Of a DNA stretch of 64,000 nucleotides, positions 11,931-64,000 are shown one piece after another. How positions within the stretch are numbered: position 1 is the stretch's first letter; every line of letters begins with the position of its first letter. A program made the position numbers and the translations under genes. Source of the DNA: Cristatella mucedo (lineage: Eukaryota > Bryozoa > Phylactolaemata > Cristatellidae); NCBI GenBank assembly GCA_009760855.2, contig WPIO01000007.1, forward strand, positions 1,412,501-1,476,500, in the 5' to 3' direction. The notes under the pieces were generated by a model. The model was given only the letters and a program-made list of their open reading frames with translations, ran no database searches and was not told the DNA's origin.

Positions 11931-14900
11931 GTAGGTCTCGCCCGTTCACACAGTCTGCAAGGAAGCGCAGATGGACACACTTGCACGCATATCAGTACAC
12001 ACATTTTGGTAGTGATTCGTGGCGTCGTAGCGAGGGTCAGGTGCCGTCCAGGCTGCTACAGCCATTCAAACCCTCTTCGCGCTGAGAACACCCGTTTAGA
12101 CCTCCACCCGCAAGCCGGGTAGCCTCTGCCAAGCGGCGGCTGCTACCGGGCTTACGCGGCTTAACAGGTCGACTACAACGCTCGGTTCTAGAAGGCTCTT
12201 TTTGGGCGGCGAGCTCTCGGCCCTCAGACTTTTGGCGCGACCGTCGTCGCGCGCTACGCGTGCGCTCGCACCAGCTCGGGGTGGTTTTCAGCAGAGGGCT
12301 GTCGTTTTTCCGATGCGGGAGGTGACAAATCTTTAGATGTGTTAACGAGTTGCTTCTTTTTGGACACCTCTGAAAAAACAGCCTTTTGCGAGCTTCGCGC
12401 GAAGCTCGCAAAAGGCTCTCCAAAATTGAGGCACACACTTTCGTTTAGACGCGCGGGTCAAAACAGACTTCACGGACGACTTGCCTTCGGCGCTTAGCTT
12501 CAGGCTCTACCGAAAACAGAGACTGGACATATTTCACAGAGACAGAGTTATCTAGACATAGCGCATGCGCAGAGATAGCCGACAGAATTATCTAGATGGG
12601 GCTAATAAAGAATGCCGGGCAGGAAGCCTTTCTGGACCATCATCGCGCTCCTCCAAAGGGAGATTGTTCAGCCTTTTTCGGAGGATGTTTAAAGAGGCTT
12701 CCGGGCGCGCGGTTCCCTGGAGTCCGCCGGGCACTAATTAGCCTCCAGCTCTGACTGCCTGTCGCTGCTCTCGCTCTCGCTCGACTTCCGGAACACGGGC
12801 CGATCGTCGCCCGTCCGATCTGTAGGTCCGGTCCGTCTTTCATCCAAAAGAATAATACTAATGTCTTTAATGTAGCGCCGTAAGAGAGCCGCCGAATCTC
12901 TGTATTCAGGTGCTCTACAACTTGCTACAAGAGAAGCTATAACCGAGAGCTCAAATGACTAGCAAGGTGTACCGCACCGAGGCATGCATACCGTAGCACC
13001 CAAGAGTACCGCACCAACTTAGACCGGCATGCAAAAGCACAAAAGAAGACTCGAGAAGCTCCCAGTTATTACCCGACCTGTTTAGTAAAATGCCCTGAAT
13101 AATTCACAAGTAAGCACTCAAAGCACACTGGGAAGATACAAATTCACTTCGGTGCTGCACAAAAGCACGCCACTTGTACCACTTTTGTCGTTCTTCTAGT
13201 CTTACGCACAGGTTACCTATGCGAGCTCTGCCAGTTCGCCTCCATTCTTACCCAACCTGGCAACTCCCTCGTCTACTCCAGGAGCGAATCTCATTTTCAA
13301 ATGCTCTATCTCGCGATGCACTACTGGCCGCTCTCGGGCCGCTCTCGCTATTGGTCTCGTGGAATACGTTGCGAACGCGGTGTGCGGCTTCCATGCTCCA
13401 GTCAGAACGAGGTCGGAAACGCGGAGTTCGTAGCGGTGCTACTTTCAGTCGAGGCGCGACAAATCCACGGCGACGCCCTGAGCCTCGTAGCACGGATAGC
13501 TAGTCACTCGTAGGTGCTGCTGCACCGATGCATCACGCAGGTAATGTCGGCAGTGGCAGAAACACGGCAGCGACGACGAGCGTTCATACCCGTAGCATAG
13601 CAAGTCCGTATCCATGACGTAGACACGTCTATTTGACATCAGCGGATGATTACAGGCATTCAACGGCGGCCAAGACGTACGTACACCAACGGCGGCAATG
13701 CGGCCTCGAACTCACGTCAGCTCCAGTGCCAATGCCGATGCAGCGAGTGCCTCGAAATCCTGCTCTGCCTCAAATACTCACTGGGCCCCTATCTCAGGGC
13801 GCCTATGGCCTTTTTTACGCCTCAGCGATAAAACATCGCACAATTTCATAATCGCGATTAATAGCAAACCGCAATAATTCGGCTGGCTTAGCTCGCGCCG
13901 TTGTTGCAACAATGCCCCGATCCCTCGTGCGGGCATGCGGTCTATTCACGAACATTCCACACACATTCTGTTGTTGGCCTGAGCTCCATTTCTTGCTTGT
14001 CTCGCACTAAATTTCTTCCAGCTCGCCATCACATCCAGGTCACAGCTTGCAATGACCTTGCATCTTTTGTAAGTTTCGGCTTTAAGACGCACCTGTTCCA
14101 GTCAGCTTTACCTTGGCTCGCGTTAACTTGTCCTTATAGCTCCAGCTTTTTTGTGCACAATTCAGTGCATTCTACTTGCCACGCATCTTACTAACGTCAC
14201 GAACGTCTTTATGTTTGCTTTAGCTTAAGCATTATGGTCTAAGCGCGATGCCAGTAGGCTTTCGCGTGCTCGATACCGCGCACGTCACGAACCATTGGCT
14301 ACTGCTTCCTTGCAGCGAATCGTAAAGCGCATAGATGGGGATTAAGCTATCTTATGGAGCTATGCAAACGCGTCGTTGTTATAATTAATCTATCTCAATT
14401 TCATGCGGTCGATACTCATGAGTGCCGTGCTGCAAGAGCTCACTCTGCAATTCAATCACTTTCCTATCCCCAGCGTGGCTAAAATAAGGCCGGCGCATGT
14501 TTCGTACCTCTAGCACGCAACCGCACAGCCGCTGCGCGTAAATTGGGCGTTCTAATTTGAACAAAGCGCTTGCACTCTCCGCTCGTCGGTTGGGTAAGGA
14601 TGCAGGTGTTGTGACGCTACGGATGGGCCGTCCGGGGCCCGGGCGGCCACATTGCAAAAAATTTAGGCTACCAACCTGGCCGCCCATGCCAGTCATGCCT
14701 TGCCAAGCATGCTATAGTAGCGAGTGTGAGGCCGAATTTATGCCGCGCGGCGGCTCACTGCTGCGACAGCTCGCAATGCCTCCGCTAAAGCAATGCTTTT
14801 CGCTCTCTCCACTCCGTCTCCGTGGAGACGTGACGAGCTGTGAGCTGCCAAGGTGCACCAATAGCGACCCGTTCACATTAAGCTAGAGCAAGCTCTCCAG

Positions 14901-15235
14901 CGTGCTGCTTCGCTCCCAACTTCAGGCTTAGAGGAGACGGGACTGTTCAAATGCCGACATCCGTTGCCAGGCATACTGCGCGTAGTCCAGAAGAGTCGCA
15001 GTCCTAGCGTCACAGCTTCTCGCGGTACAATCCAATGCGTCTTAGCCTTCGACTGTATCTTAAATTTACTCCAATCTGAGGACTATCTGCCTTGCAAACA
15101 TTAGCAGGGAAATCCTCCGCCCACCCCCACACCCCGCAGACGTAACCAGCTGTATTGCCTCTGTACAGGCATCCCCCGTGACGCTAGCGGAGGAATCCCC
15201 GCAGCGCAGCAGGTACACTGCGTCACTGTCACAAG
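11931..15235. other. upstream flank of PTPN23
   Basis: Apart from the palindrome at 12380, no supported gene or repeat. Several short open frames on both strands lack recognisable similarity. The PTPN23 promoter should lie in the last part, but no TATA box or clear initiator was identified. Confidence 0.4.
12380..12417. repeat. perfect 38-bp palindrome
   Basis: Arm AGCCTTTTGCGAGCTTCGC (19 nt) is followed with no spacer by its exact reverse complement. The symmetry breaks at the next base on both sides. Could form a cruciform. Confidence 0.95.
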
Positions 15236-56984
<41,749 letters not shown>

Positions 56985-57720
56985 ATGCCGCATTTGACTG
57001 GCAAGCAAGCCACGATTCGGCTCTGGTGCTTACTCCTTTTTCTTCTTCAGGCCGATCACAGCCCAACGGGTTATGATCGGCAATGTTTGGGACATGCCCT
57101 CGGCCTGAGCAATAGCTCTGCATTGTCTCTGTTTCAGGACAGGCTGCGTGCTCCAAGAGGCTGGTATGCATGTGCAGTCCCTCCTGGATGCAGATCGCGT
57201 TCAGAGCTGACGCAGTCTTACTGTGATGGATTTAAATTGTGATCTAAGCTTGCCATTCGGTGTGTGTGAATGCTCCTGTCCAGGTTTTCTCTCTTTCGGC
57301 GAATGGAATGCTAGTCTGAAAGCAAATCTCGTTCAAGCTCGAAAGTGCGCTTGTGAATTATCGTGCTGCTCACCTGTTGGGCAATATCCCAACTGTATAG
57401 CTCTACTGCTGCCAATATTTAAATATAGGCCTCGATCTCTGCCAACACTACCAAAGCCTCTGCTACTTGTCACAATGTTCTCTACTTCAGTTAAGACGTG
57501 GCACTGGCACTACCTTCTGACAGATGGTAGTGTGTCTAGACTTAGCAGCCTAGAATGTAAGCAGTCGAATTTAACAACGAATCACCCAAGGTCTGGGATA
57601 AGTTAATATTAGTATATTAATAATGTTAATATGTTATTAATGTTATGTTAACAAATTTTTGTTATGTTAATTAACCTGTCAGGTTTCGATTCTCAATCTC
57701 AATCGGCAGCATTAAATCAC
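56985..57720 (+). other. probable PTPN23 3' UTR
   Basis: No coding homology is seen after the stop. An ATTAAA hexamer at 57711-57716 is the best polyadenylation-signal candidate I noticed; no AATAAA was found before it. The transcript end is inferred only. Confidence 0.3.
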
Positions 57721-58619
57721 GTGCTATGTCTTTACATCCAGCCTCGACCTCGGTAAACCGATTTCTGCCATTATGAGTGGCTCGTGTGTTAAAATTGAAA
57801 CTAAGTCAGCTGCTCTTGAGGCTCATGCACAAACGCTTAGCAAATGCATGATGCATCAACTCAGGTGGCTGTGGCCTGCTGCTTTGGCGGCTGGTTGAGC
57901 AATTTACACGGCTATATATGGTCCCGAAAACAACCGAATTGTGCAAACTATGTGTACTAGCGAGAAAGCCGCAGAGCTTGAAATCATTAAATTGTGCTTC
58001 TGGATGTAGGTGCATAAGGCATTGCTGCTGTTAATATGTTAGAGGAACTAAGTACTAGCAGCAGATTGTATTTAAAATTTATTATGGCAGCACCCAAGCG
58101 AGGCTCTTGTTCAGTTTCACAATCAGAAATTATGAGCGTAGTGCTCGAATCCAAGGTATTAGCAGCATGTTTTTAGCACTTATTATTGCATTCCAAGACA
58201 CTTGCATCTTTTGCCATTGCGTGTTCGGAAACGTTTACATTGGAGTGGGGGGGCTTCCTTGCTTCTAGCAAGCAGTGTGTGCATATATACTATCTTGGTG
58301 AGCTTTGCTGCTGCGTGATAATTTATATTATTAAGCTTTTAATCCATGCATTAATTTTCATTCCGATGTCAAAGCTATGAACTGCTAGTAAGCTAAAGAG
58401 CGGGCGACAGCTAGATGTCATGGCTACTGCTTGCTTCCCGGAACCTTTCAAGTTATTATTACTCCTAACAGATATGTGTATGTCTCTCGTGGTGGCCTGC
58501 ACTTTAAGTTAAGTTAGCTCTGCCAAGCCGCCCGTTTTTGAGCGTTTCTTGAAATTCTTTGTCTGCTACGATTGATTGAGGGCCCACATTAAAATCTTCT
58601 CATATCATTCGACACTTGC

Positions 58620-58790
58620 TTAGGCCTCATTACATGTCCAGGCTTAAGCAAAGGAATGGAACAGCTAATTTATGGTCCATACATTACCTGAGGTTGAAAT
58701 TGGTGCAGCAGTTCAGCTAGCTAGGAAGGAGCCAAACCGTGGCGAGCCTCGTGAATCAGTTAAGTCAAGTTGTTTAGGAGAAATCAGGTT
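58620..58790 (-). mobile_element. second LINE family, internal fragment
   Basis: Minus strand; matches the segment AATGGAACAGCTAATTTATG ... GAGCCAAACCGTGGCGAGCC of the 51275-51900 copy. Confidence 0.65.
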
Positions 58791-59344
58791 CTGGCTGTGC
58801 TGGAGGTTTCACGTGCCATCTGTGACTTAAAATATCTTCTATTCGAGCTTGCGTTGCACTGACCTGTGAGACAGTGTCCTGTAGGCAAAGCAAGAGCTGG
58901 TGACGTTATTTCAAAGGAGCTGTAACATGGCCCGAAGTAAATGAGGAATCTGTACCGCCGAGCAAGTCGCATTAAAAAGACTTGGTAGAGCATACTTTAA
59001 TAAGGATCACCTTTCAGAGACGCTCCGTGGCTTGAAATTGGCAGGTAGATGACTTAGTTTTTGTAAAAGAGAACAACAAATGCCGACTAATTTGGCCTTG
59101 TCTAAAGGACGAAATGTTTTTCTCGTCTTTGACAGCTCGTTCAGTAGTGCTTTCAAAGCTGTACATAAACAAGACTTCAATGATAAAGCTCTTATTATCG
59201 CACGAGTTTCGCAAATCATGCAAATGGGCATCTTGAGCATGGTGAAAGGATAGTGCAATGCGTACCGGCAACGCGATGGCGTTACCGAGTCACTTGCGAG
59301 AATGATGTTTCATGGTTCCCACGTTTCAGGCACGAGTTCATCAG

Positions 59345-59449
59345 ATAATTATCGTGCTTCCTTTACAGCATATTTTAAGTGCCTAGAAATAAATTAGTTT
59401 CTCTACGGGCAGCTATGCAAGTGTAATAATAATATTATTATTATTATTA
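59345..59449 (+). mobile_element. L2-like LINE 3' tail
   Basis: Plus strand; TAAGTGCCTAGAAATAAATT stem variant followed by (TAA)n and (ATT)n. Confidence 0.7.
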
Positions 59450-61180
59450 GACAAACTGTTTTTGCCTGTGTCCTAAAAAATTATGTTTAACTACACCAAT
59501 ACTCCCCAGCTGTCAGCAGAGCATCGACATGCCACTGCAAGGAGCAGGCGACATTATTACTTAGGCAGCTTATTACTTTTGCATGTGTGTCCATGCTCGG
59601 GCATGTAAGCTTGAAATAATCGACACGCTTTCCAATTTAAGTTTTAGAATATGCTAATTAAGTCCTCGAAATTTCGGCTGAAATTTCTCAAGAGGCTCGG
59701 CAGCAGTTAGCTTAACAAATGCTTTCTATCTATTCAAGCTCAGAAGTGCTTATTGGAGTGCAGCAATTGATAACATCGATCATAATCCAACTTCCATGAC
59801 CTCAATGAACTCTCTCCACCGGGCTTCGTCGTTTCAGGGTCCAAGAACATTTTCTGTGGATCGGGCGATTGCATTTAACCAACCACATGGGGCAACCCAA
59901 AAAGTTAGAGAAACCGGCAGATTTTTACAGCACTGGCCAGAGTTCTACCGGGTACTGTTGTCGTGTAACCGGGTCGTAGTGTCGTCGTGTCATCGGGTAG
60001 TGTCATCCTGCTAACACGCCTTCGCTGCAGAAATTTATTAGCTCTCGCGACTGGAAATTCTCTGGGCAAACAGTTTACCGACATTTCACGATTTAACGGA
60101 ATGTGATACGGTATCAGTCTTCAACTGAACAGGGAAGCAAACTGCTTGGCAATCGTGTGATACCGTTAGTCACATCACTGCTACTTTCTTAGGCATCTAC
60201 ACCCTTTTATATATGACCTTCTGGTAAATCTCATTGCAAATGGGCGTGGCTATGCAGTAAAAAAGATGGTCAGGAGTCTACAGGAATCGAAAGGAGCAAT
60301 TGTGCCTTCGTGAGAAATCTTTGTTGGCCTAAAGCATAAGGAATTAATTGCTCTTGAGCTTGAAAATAGCCCATATATCTCTCTCTATCTGGCGTGTTCT
60401 CCTGAAAATTACTATGCTTATTTATGCATAGCAAACCCTGAGGAGAAAACTGCAGCAGTCATTAAATAATGATCTGAAGCGTTGGACCGCGGCTCTAAAC
60501 TCAAAAAACCATTCATTCTTTAGAGCGAGGAAGATGAGTTATGCCTGGTTTCTGCAGAAAAATGTAGATGTCTAGTTGTGTAGTCTGGAAACGCTTGACA
60601 GCAAGTAAGGGTGACTTGAATTTTTTCCCCTGCAAAAGAAATTAGCAGGTATTGGATTGATAAAAGCAAAAACTCGTCGGCACTGGGATCATCATTCAAA
60701 TGTAGCCGTTATTTTCAATAATCTTGGTAGTGTATGCATAGTAAATTGTCATAAATTTCATTCTGGTCGTGTTTTCTTGGATATGTACATTCACTAAGAT
60801 AGGAGCACGAAGGACCTTGGAAGCTGCAGCATCGAGTTCTTCTTTTCCGTGTATCTATCGTGGGATTGGTTCAGGATCTTGAAATCTCATAGTCTGGTGC
60901 ACCAACCAATTATAATGATCGGATTACAATTCTAATGTCCATCGATTTGCAGTTTTTGGCTCTTATATAATACTACTTATTTATAGAGCTATTTAAAGAT
61001 TCGTAAATTGCATTAATTGATCGTGATTCTTGCAGCCTCCAAGCACAAATAGCGGTGACAAACATTAAAAAAAGTTGGTCGGCACAACCCTGACCGCGAC
61101 TTGGAAGGGTGATCGATAATATTAAGCTGATAGAAACGAAAGAATATGCCTCATTATTTTCTCCCCCAACGGAATCGCAT

Positions 61181-61845
61181 AAGAATAATAACGATAGTAT
61201 ATTTGATATAGCGAGCTCAGAGAACTAAATCTCTTTCTGTGCGCTTTACATTTGTTGCAAAGGAAGCACGATCGTATGGTTAGCGGTAGCATGCTCAATA
61301 AACAAGAACAACATGGTTACGGGTGACATGCACAGGGTCGGCATGCAAGCTTGGTTAGTGCCAGTTTGCACAAGTCGAATCACAGGGACCCACTAAATGC
61401 TGTGATAAATAGATAAGTTTGTATTTTATTTTTATATGTGTTCAAGTCAGGAGATGTTGCGATGCCAGTCGGGAGGGAGTTCCAGGCTTTGGGAGCATAA
61501 AAACTAAAGGCACGGTCTCCAAAGGATTTGAGGTTCGGACGAGGTGTGGATAAAATATTAGATTCCGAAAAGCGGGTGGTACAATGCTTGGCCTGGTGGG
61601 GGAGTAGATAGGATAGGTAGATTGGAGCCAAAGAATGAAGGGACCTAAAAGTGACCGACAAAACTTTGAAGTCGATGCGTTGCTTGACTGGTAGCCAGTG
61701 TAGGTCAGCAAGAAGTGGAGTGATGTGGCAACTGAGATGCTCACGACAGACAAGCCTAGTTGCAGAGTTTTGCACCAGCTGTAAGCGCCAGATTGCACAC
61801 GTCGTTGGACCAGCAAGCAGTGAGTTACAGAAGTCATGCCAACTA
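61181..61845 (-). mobile_element. 5'-truncated L2-like LINE
   Basis: Minus strand; open frame 61380-61775 (LVCREHLSCHITPLLADLHW, NLKSFGDRAFSFYAPKAW), tail at about 61185. Confidence 0.9.
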
Positions 61846-62077
61846 TCAACAAACTGTATCGCTTTGCACCAATGGGAGTTCCCTAGAATATATAGCTGAC
61901 TACTTTTTTCAGTAGCGGAGCTATAATTAATATTATTCGAGGATAATAAATAATTGGATGGCTTATTTATATGAAATAGGATTAATAGTAAGGACTAGAT
62001 CAAACCTTATATGGCAAATGAAGCATTTCTAACTTACCTTGTCCAATAAAAGTTATGTAAACCTTGTTAAGGGCAAC

Positions 62078-62276
62078 TAAAGCTAACCACATTTGCATGC
62101 TGACCCAGTGCATGTAACCCCTAACCATGTTATTCATTTTGTTTGTTTTTCAAGCATGATTTTACTTACTATTCTATTGCGTATCACTTTGCAGCAAATG
62201 TAAAGCGCCTAGAAAGAGATTAAGTTCTCTGAGGGCGCTTTATCAAGTGCAATATTATTATTATTATTATTATTAA
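62078..62276 (+). mobile_element. L2-like LINE 3' UTR and tail
   Basis: Plus strand; matches the 3' UTR of the young copies (CTATTGCGTATCACTTTGCA, GCGCC stem) and ends in (ATT)n. Only the non-coding end is present. Confidence 0.88.
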
Positions 62277-63004
62277 AGCAACGAGGGGTAGGTTCCTGCG
62301 CGTACTGTCACAACCGGAGTGCTTCGGCTTTCCATTCGCATAGAGCTGGGGAAAAAATACGGCCCTCGAAGCGGTCCCAGCGCGAAAAATCCCGACGACG
62401 CTGTGGACCTTTGAATCACGGCTAGTGACTCCTAGGTGCACCACTGATGAATGAACGTATGCCGACAGTAGAGCACGTACACGGAAGCAAACAAAGAGCT
62501 TCCGTTTCCTAACATAAAAGTCATGCCACAGCGTAGAGGATCTATATGACAGTGACGGAGGATTACAAGCGTTCAGAAGTGGCCATGACAAGCAACAACT
62601 TTCCTCAAGTCTCAAAGTCTAGATTTATATCAGCTTAACTGCTTTGGAACAAACTGCTAGAGTCCCAAGTCCTACTAATTATATGGCTTCGGGTTTATGC
62701 TGCCGTAGCTATAGATTAATCTGTTCCTGGTTGCTGTATTTCCAGAATTGAGAATAATGAACCTTAGTCATAATTTGGCAAATTTATCACGCCACCGTTT
62801 CACTGCCCATCCTTAAATTTAGGCCATCCTCTTCCAGAATAATATAAAACCTAGAAACCACCTATGGTAGGTGTCGGCGTTTGGCTCTTGAGCGCCTGAC
62901 GTCTTGCCCAGACGTCGCAGGGACTACGTTACAGTGACAGTGATAGATTTCAAAGCACTGATGTCAACTTTTATCCGGAGATCCTTTGGAGTATTAAAAA
63001 AATA
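62277..63004. other. intergenic, nothing recognised
   Basis: No supported gene or repeat. Confidence 0.45.
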
Positions 63005-63175
63005 TTAGCTGATTTAACAGCCCCTTTTGCATAGCGGCAGAAGAGCCTTAAAGGCTATCACCACCGCTTGCAGCGGCAATAAAGGATCGCCCACTGCAGG
63101 ATTCAAACCCACGACCTCGGTCGCGAGGTCGGGAAGAGCAGCCACCTTACCTAGTGTGCCATCGCGGCTCACCAA
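63005..63175 (-). mobile_element. tRNA-derived SINE (family B), complete-looking
   Basis: Minus strand; head GAGCCGCGATGGCACACTAG, box B GTGGGTTTGAATCCTGC, body and AAATCAGC end. The clearest copy of the family in the window together with 22018-22180. Confidence 0.82.
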
Positions 63176-63249
63176 GCCCAACGATCAGCTCTTGGTCCAC
63201 TTAGTTTTTGCATTGTACACTTCACTCTTACTGACATAATCGTCAAGCT

Positions 63250-63865
63250 CAATCTAGGCTTTCATTATAATGCAGATGGTATACTGCATCAGTGCTTTAT
63301 TCTTCCATGCCTTGCAGCATATCAACCCTTACGAAACTCCCAGCAGACATCCGCATTTTGATGGCAGCAAAAATGTCTCGAATTGAGCGATCGGGTAAAT
63401 CAAATTTACAAATTATGCGCAAGCTTTGCATTACAGGGGAACTGGAATGCCTGACCCTCAAAGTTGGCTCGACCAGCATAAGTGTGCAGCCTCTGTACAC
63501 TTCCAAAGAAATGAATTATCACTAGATGAGCGAATGAGCTCCACAGTTTATTCGGCTAACTTTTATCTATTCAAAATTGCAAACATTTGGGCTTGCTTAG
63601 AAAAGAACACAACGGCCAAGCTGGTCCGTACTGTCATGACTTACCGAGTAGACTTCTGTAAATCACTACTCGTACGTCTTCCTTCTCGTGTAATAAGACG
63701 CCTGCAACTGGAGCGAAATTCGGCCACTAGGCTTATCTGTCGTAAACGTCAAAGCTTTCACATTCCGTCTCTTCTTGCCAATATTTACAATTTGCCCAAG
63801 AGGCAGCGTATCGACTCATACCAATATTCAGTTGCGTATCGCCACATAGGCAGGATTTCAAGCGA
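63250..63865 (+). mobile_element. old L2-like LINE ORF fragment
   Basis: Plus strand; frame 63426-63869 with TVMTYRVDFCKSLLVRLPSR and RNSATRLICRKRQSFHIPSL, a diverged version of the RT C-terminal region. Ends before the usual 3' UTR. Confidence 0.75.
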
Positions 63866-64000
63866 ATGAATGCTAGACGGAGAGACAACTGTGCCCCCAA
63901 CCCCCCCCCCCCCGAGGGAGGCAGGCGCGAAGGGGCTGACTGCAGTTAGCTGAGCAAAGAGTGACTTGAAGACATCGGCGATTTACTGCTGATAAGTGAT

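Larger units (their letters stand above)
57721..61180. other. intergenic DNA downstream of PTPN23
   Basis: No supported gene. Overlapping minus-strand frames at 59007-59271 look mildly protein-like but match nothing known. LINE fragments are listed separately. Confidence 0.4.

Overview
The window is eukaryotic nuclear DNA, most likely from an invertebrate animal. It holds one large multi-exon gene with GT-AG introns, several families of dispersed retroelements (L2/CR1-like LINEs and tRNA-derived SINEs), Tc1/mariner-type remnants, and long CT and GT microsatellites. No bacterial features, complete tRNA or rRNA genes, or CRISPR arrays were seen. The species cannot be named from the sequence. 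The Bro1 + V/coiled-coil + PTP architecture is an animal-type HD-PTP, but the protein is too diverged to be vertebrate.

The main gene, plus strand 15236-56984, is the orthologue of PTPN23 (HD-PTP), an ESCRT-associated Bro1-family protein. I assembled 28 coding exons by hand from homology, splice signals and reading phase. All phases agree and the total is 7461 nt, giving 2486 residues plus a stop. Exons 1-10 encode the Bro1 domain, exons 11-17 the ALIX-type V/coiled-coil domain, the 3.1-kb exon 18 a Gln/Pro-rich region, exons 19-21 a linker, exons 21-27 the PTP domain, and exon 28 a disordered tail ending in the family's conserved DPL..LDPLW motif. The PTP domain has lost the key residue in all four catalytic motifs: RNRC for KNRY, WPS for WPD, CX5K for CX5R, and Thr for the Q-loop Gln. 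It is predicted to be a pseudophosphatase. Vertebrate HD-PTP has diverged at some of the same places but keeps the P-loop Arg.

Upstream, 1-15235: a (CT)n tract, a purine-rich stretch, a CpG-rich island (about 1240-2770) with a possible first exon of an unidentified gene, a decayed nearly full-length L2-like LINE (3968-7560), an old tandem array with a period of about 175 bp (8080-9300), a young L2 copy (9728-10789), a second possible exon (11786-11930), and a perfect 38-bp palindrome (12380-12417).

Introns and downstream: the introns are filled with 5'-truncated L2-like copies in both orientations, a second LINE family, two SINE families (one with an L2-like 3' tail), a Tc1-like transposase pseudogene, and a probable non-autonomous DNA transposon with an L2 inserted in it. 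Two long (CT)n tracts lie just upstream of splice acceptors, one of them inside the intron that splits the phosphatase P-loop. The last 7 kb (57-64 kb) is intergenic, with LINE and SINE fragments and no recognised gene.
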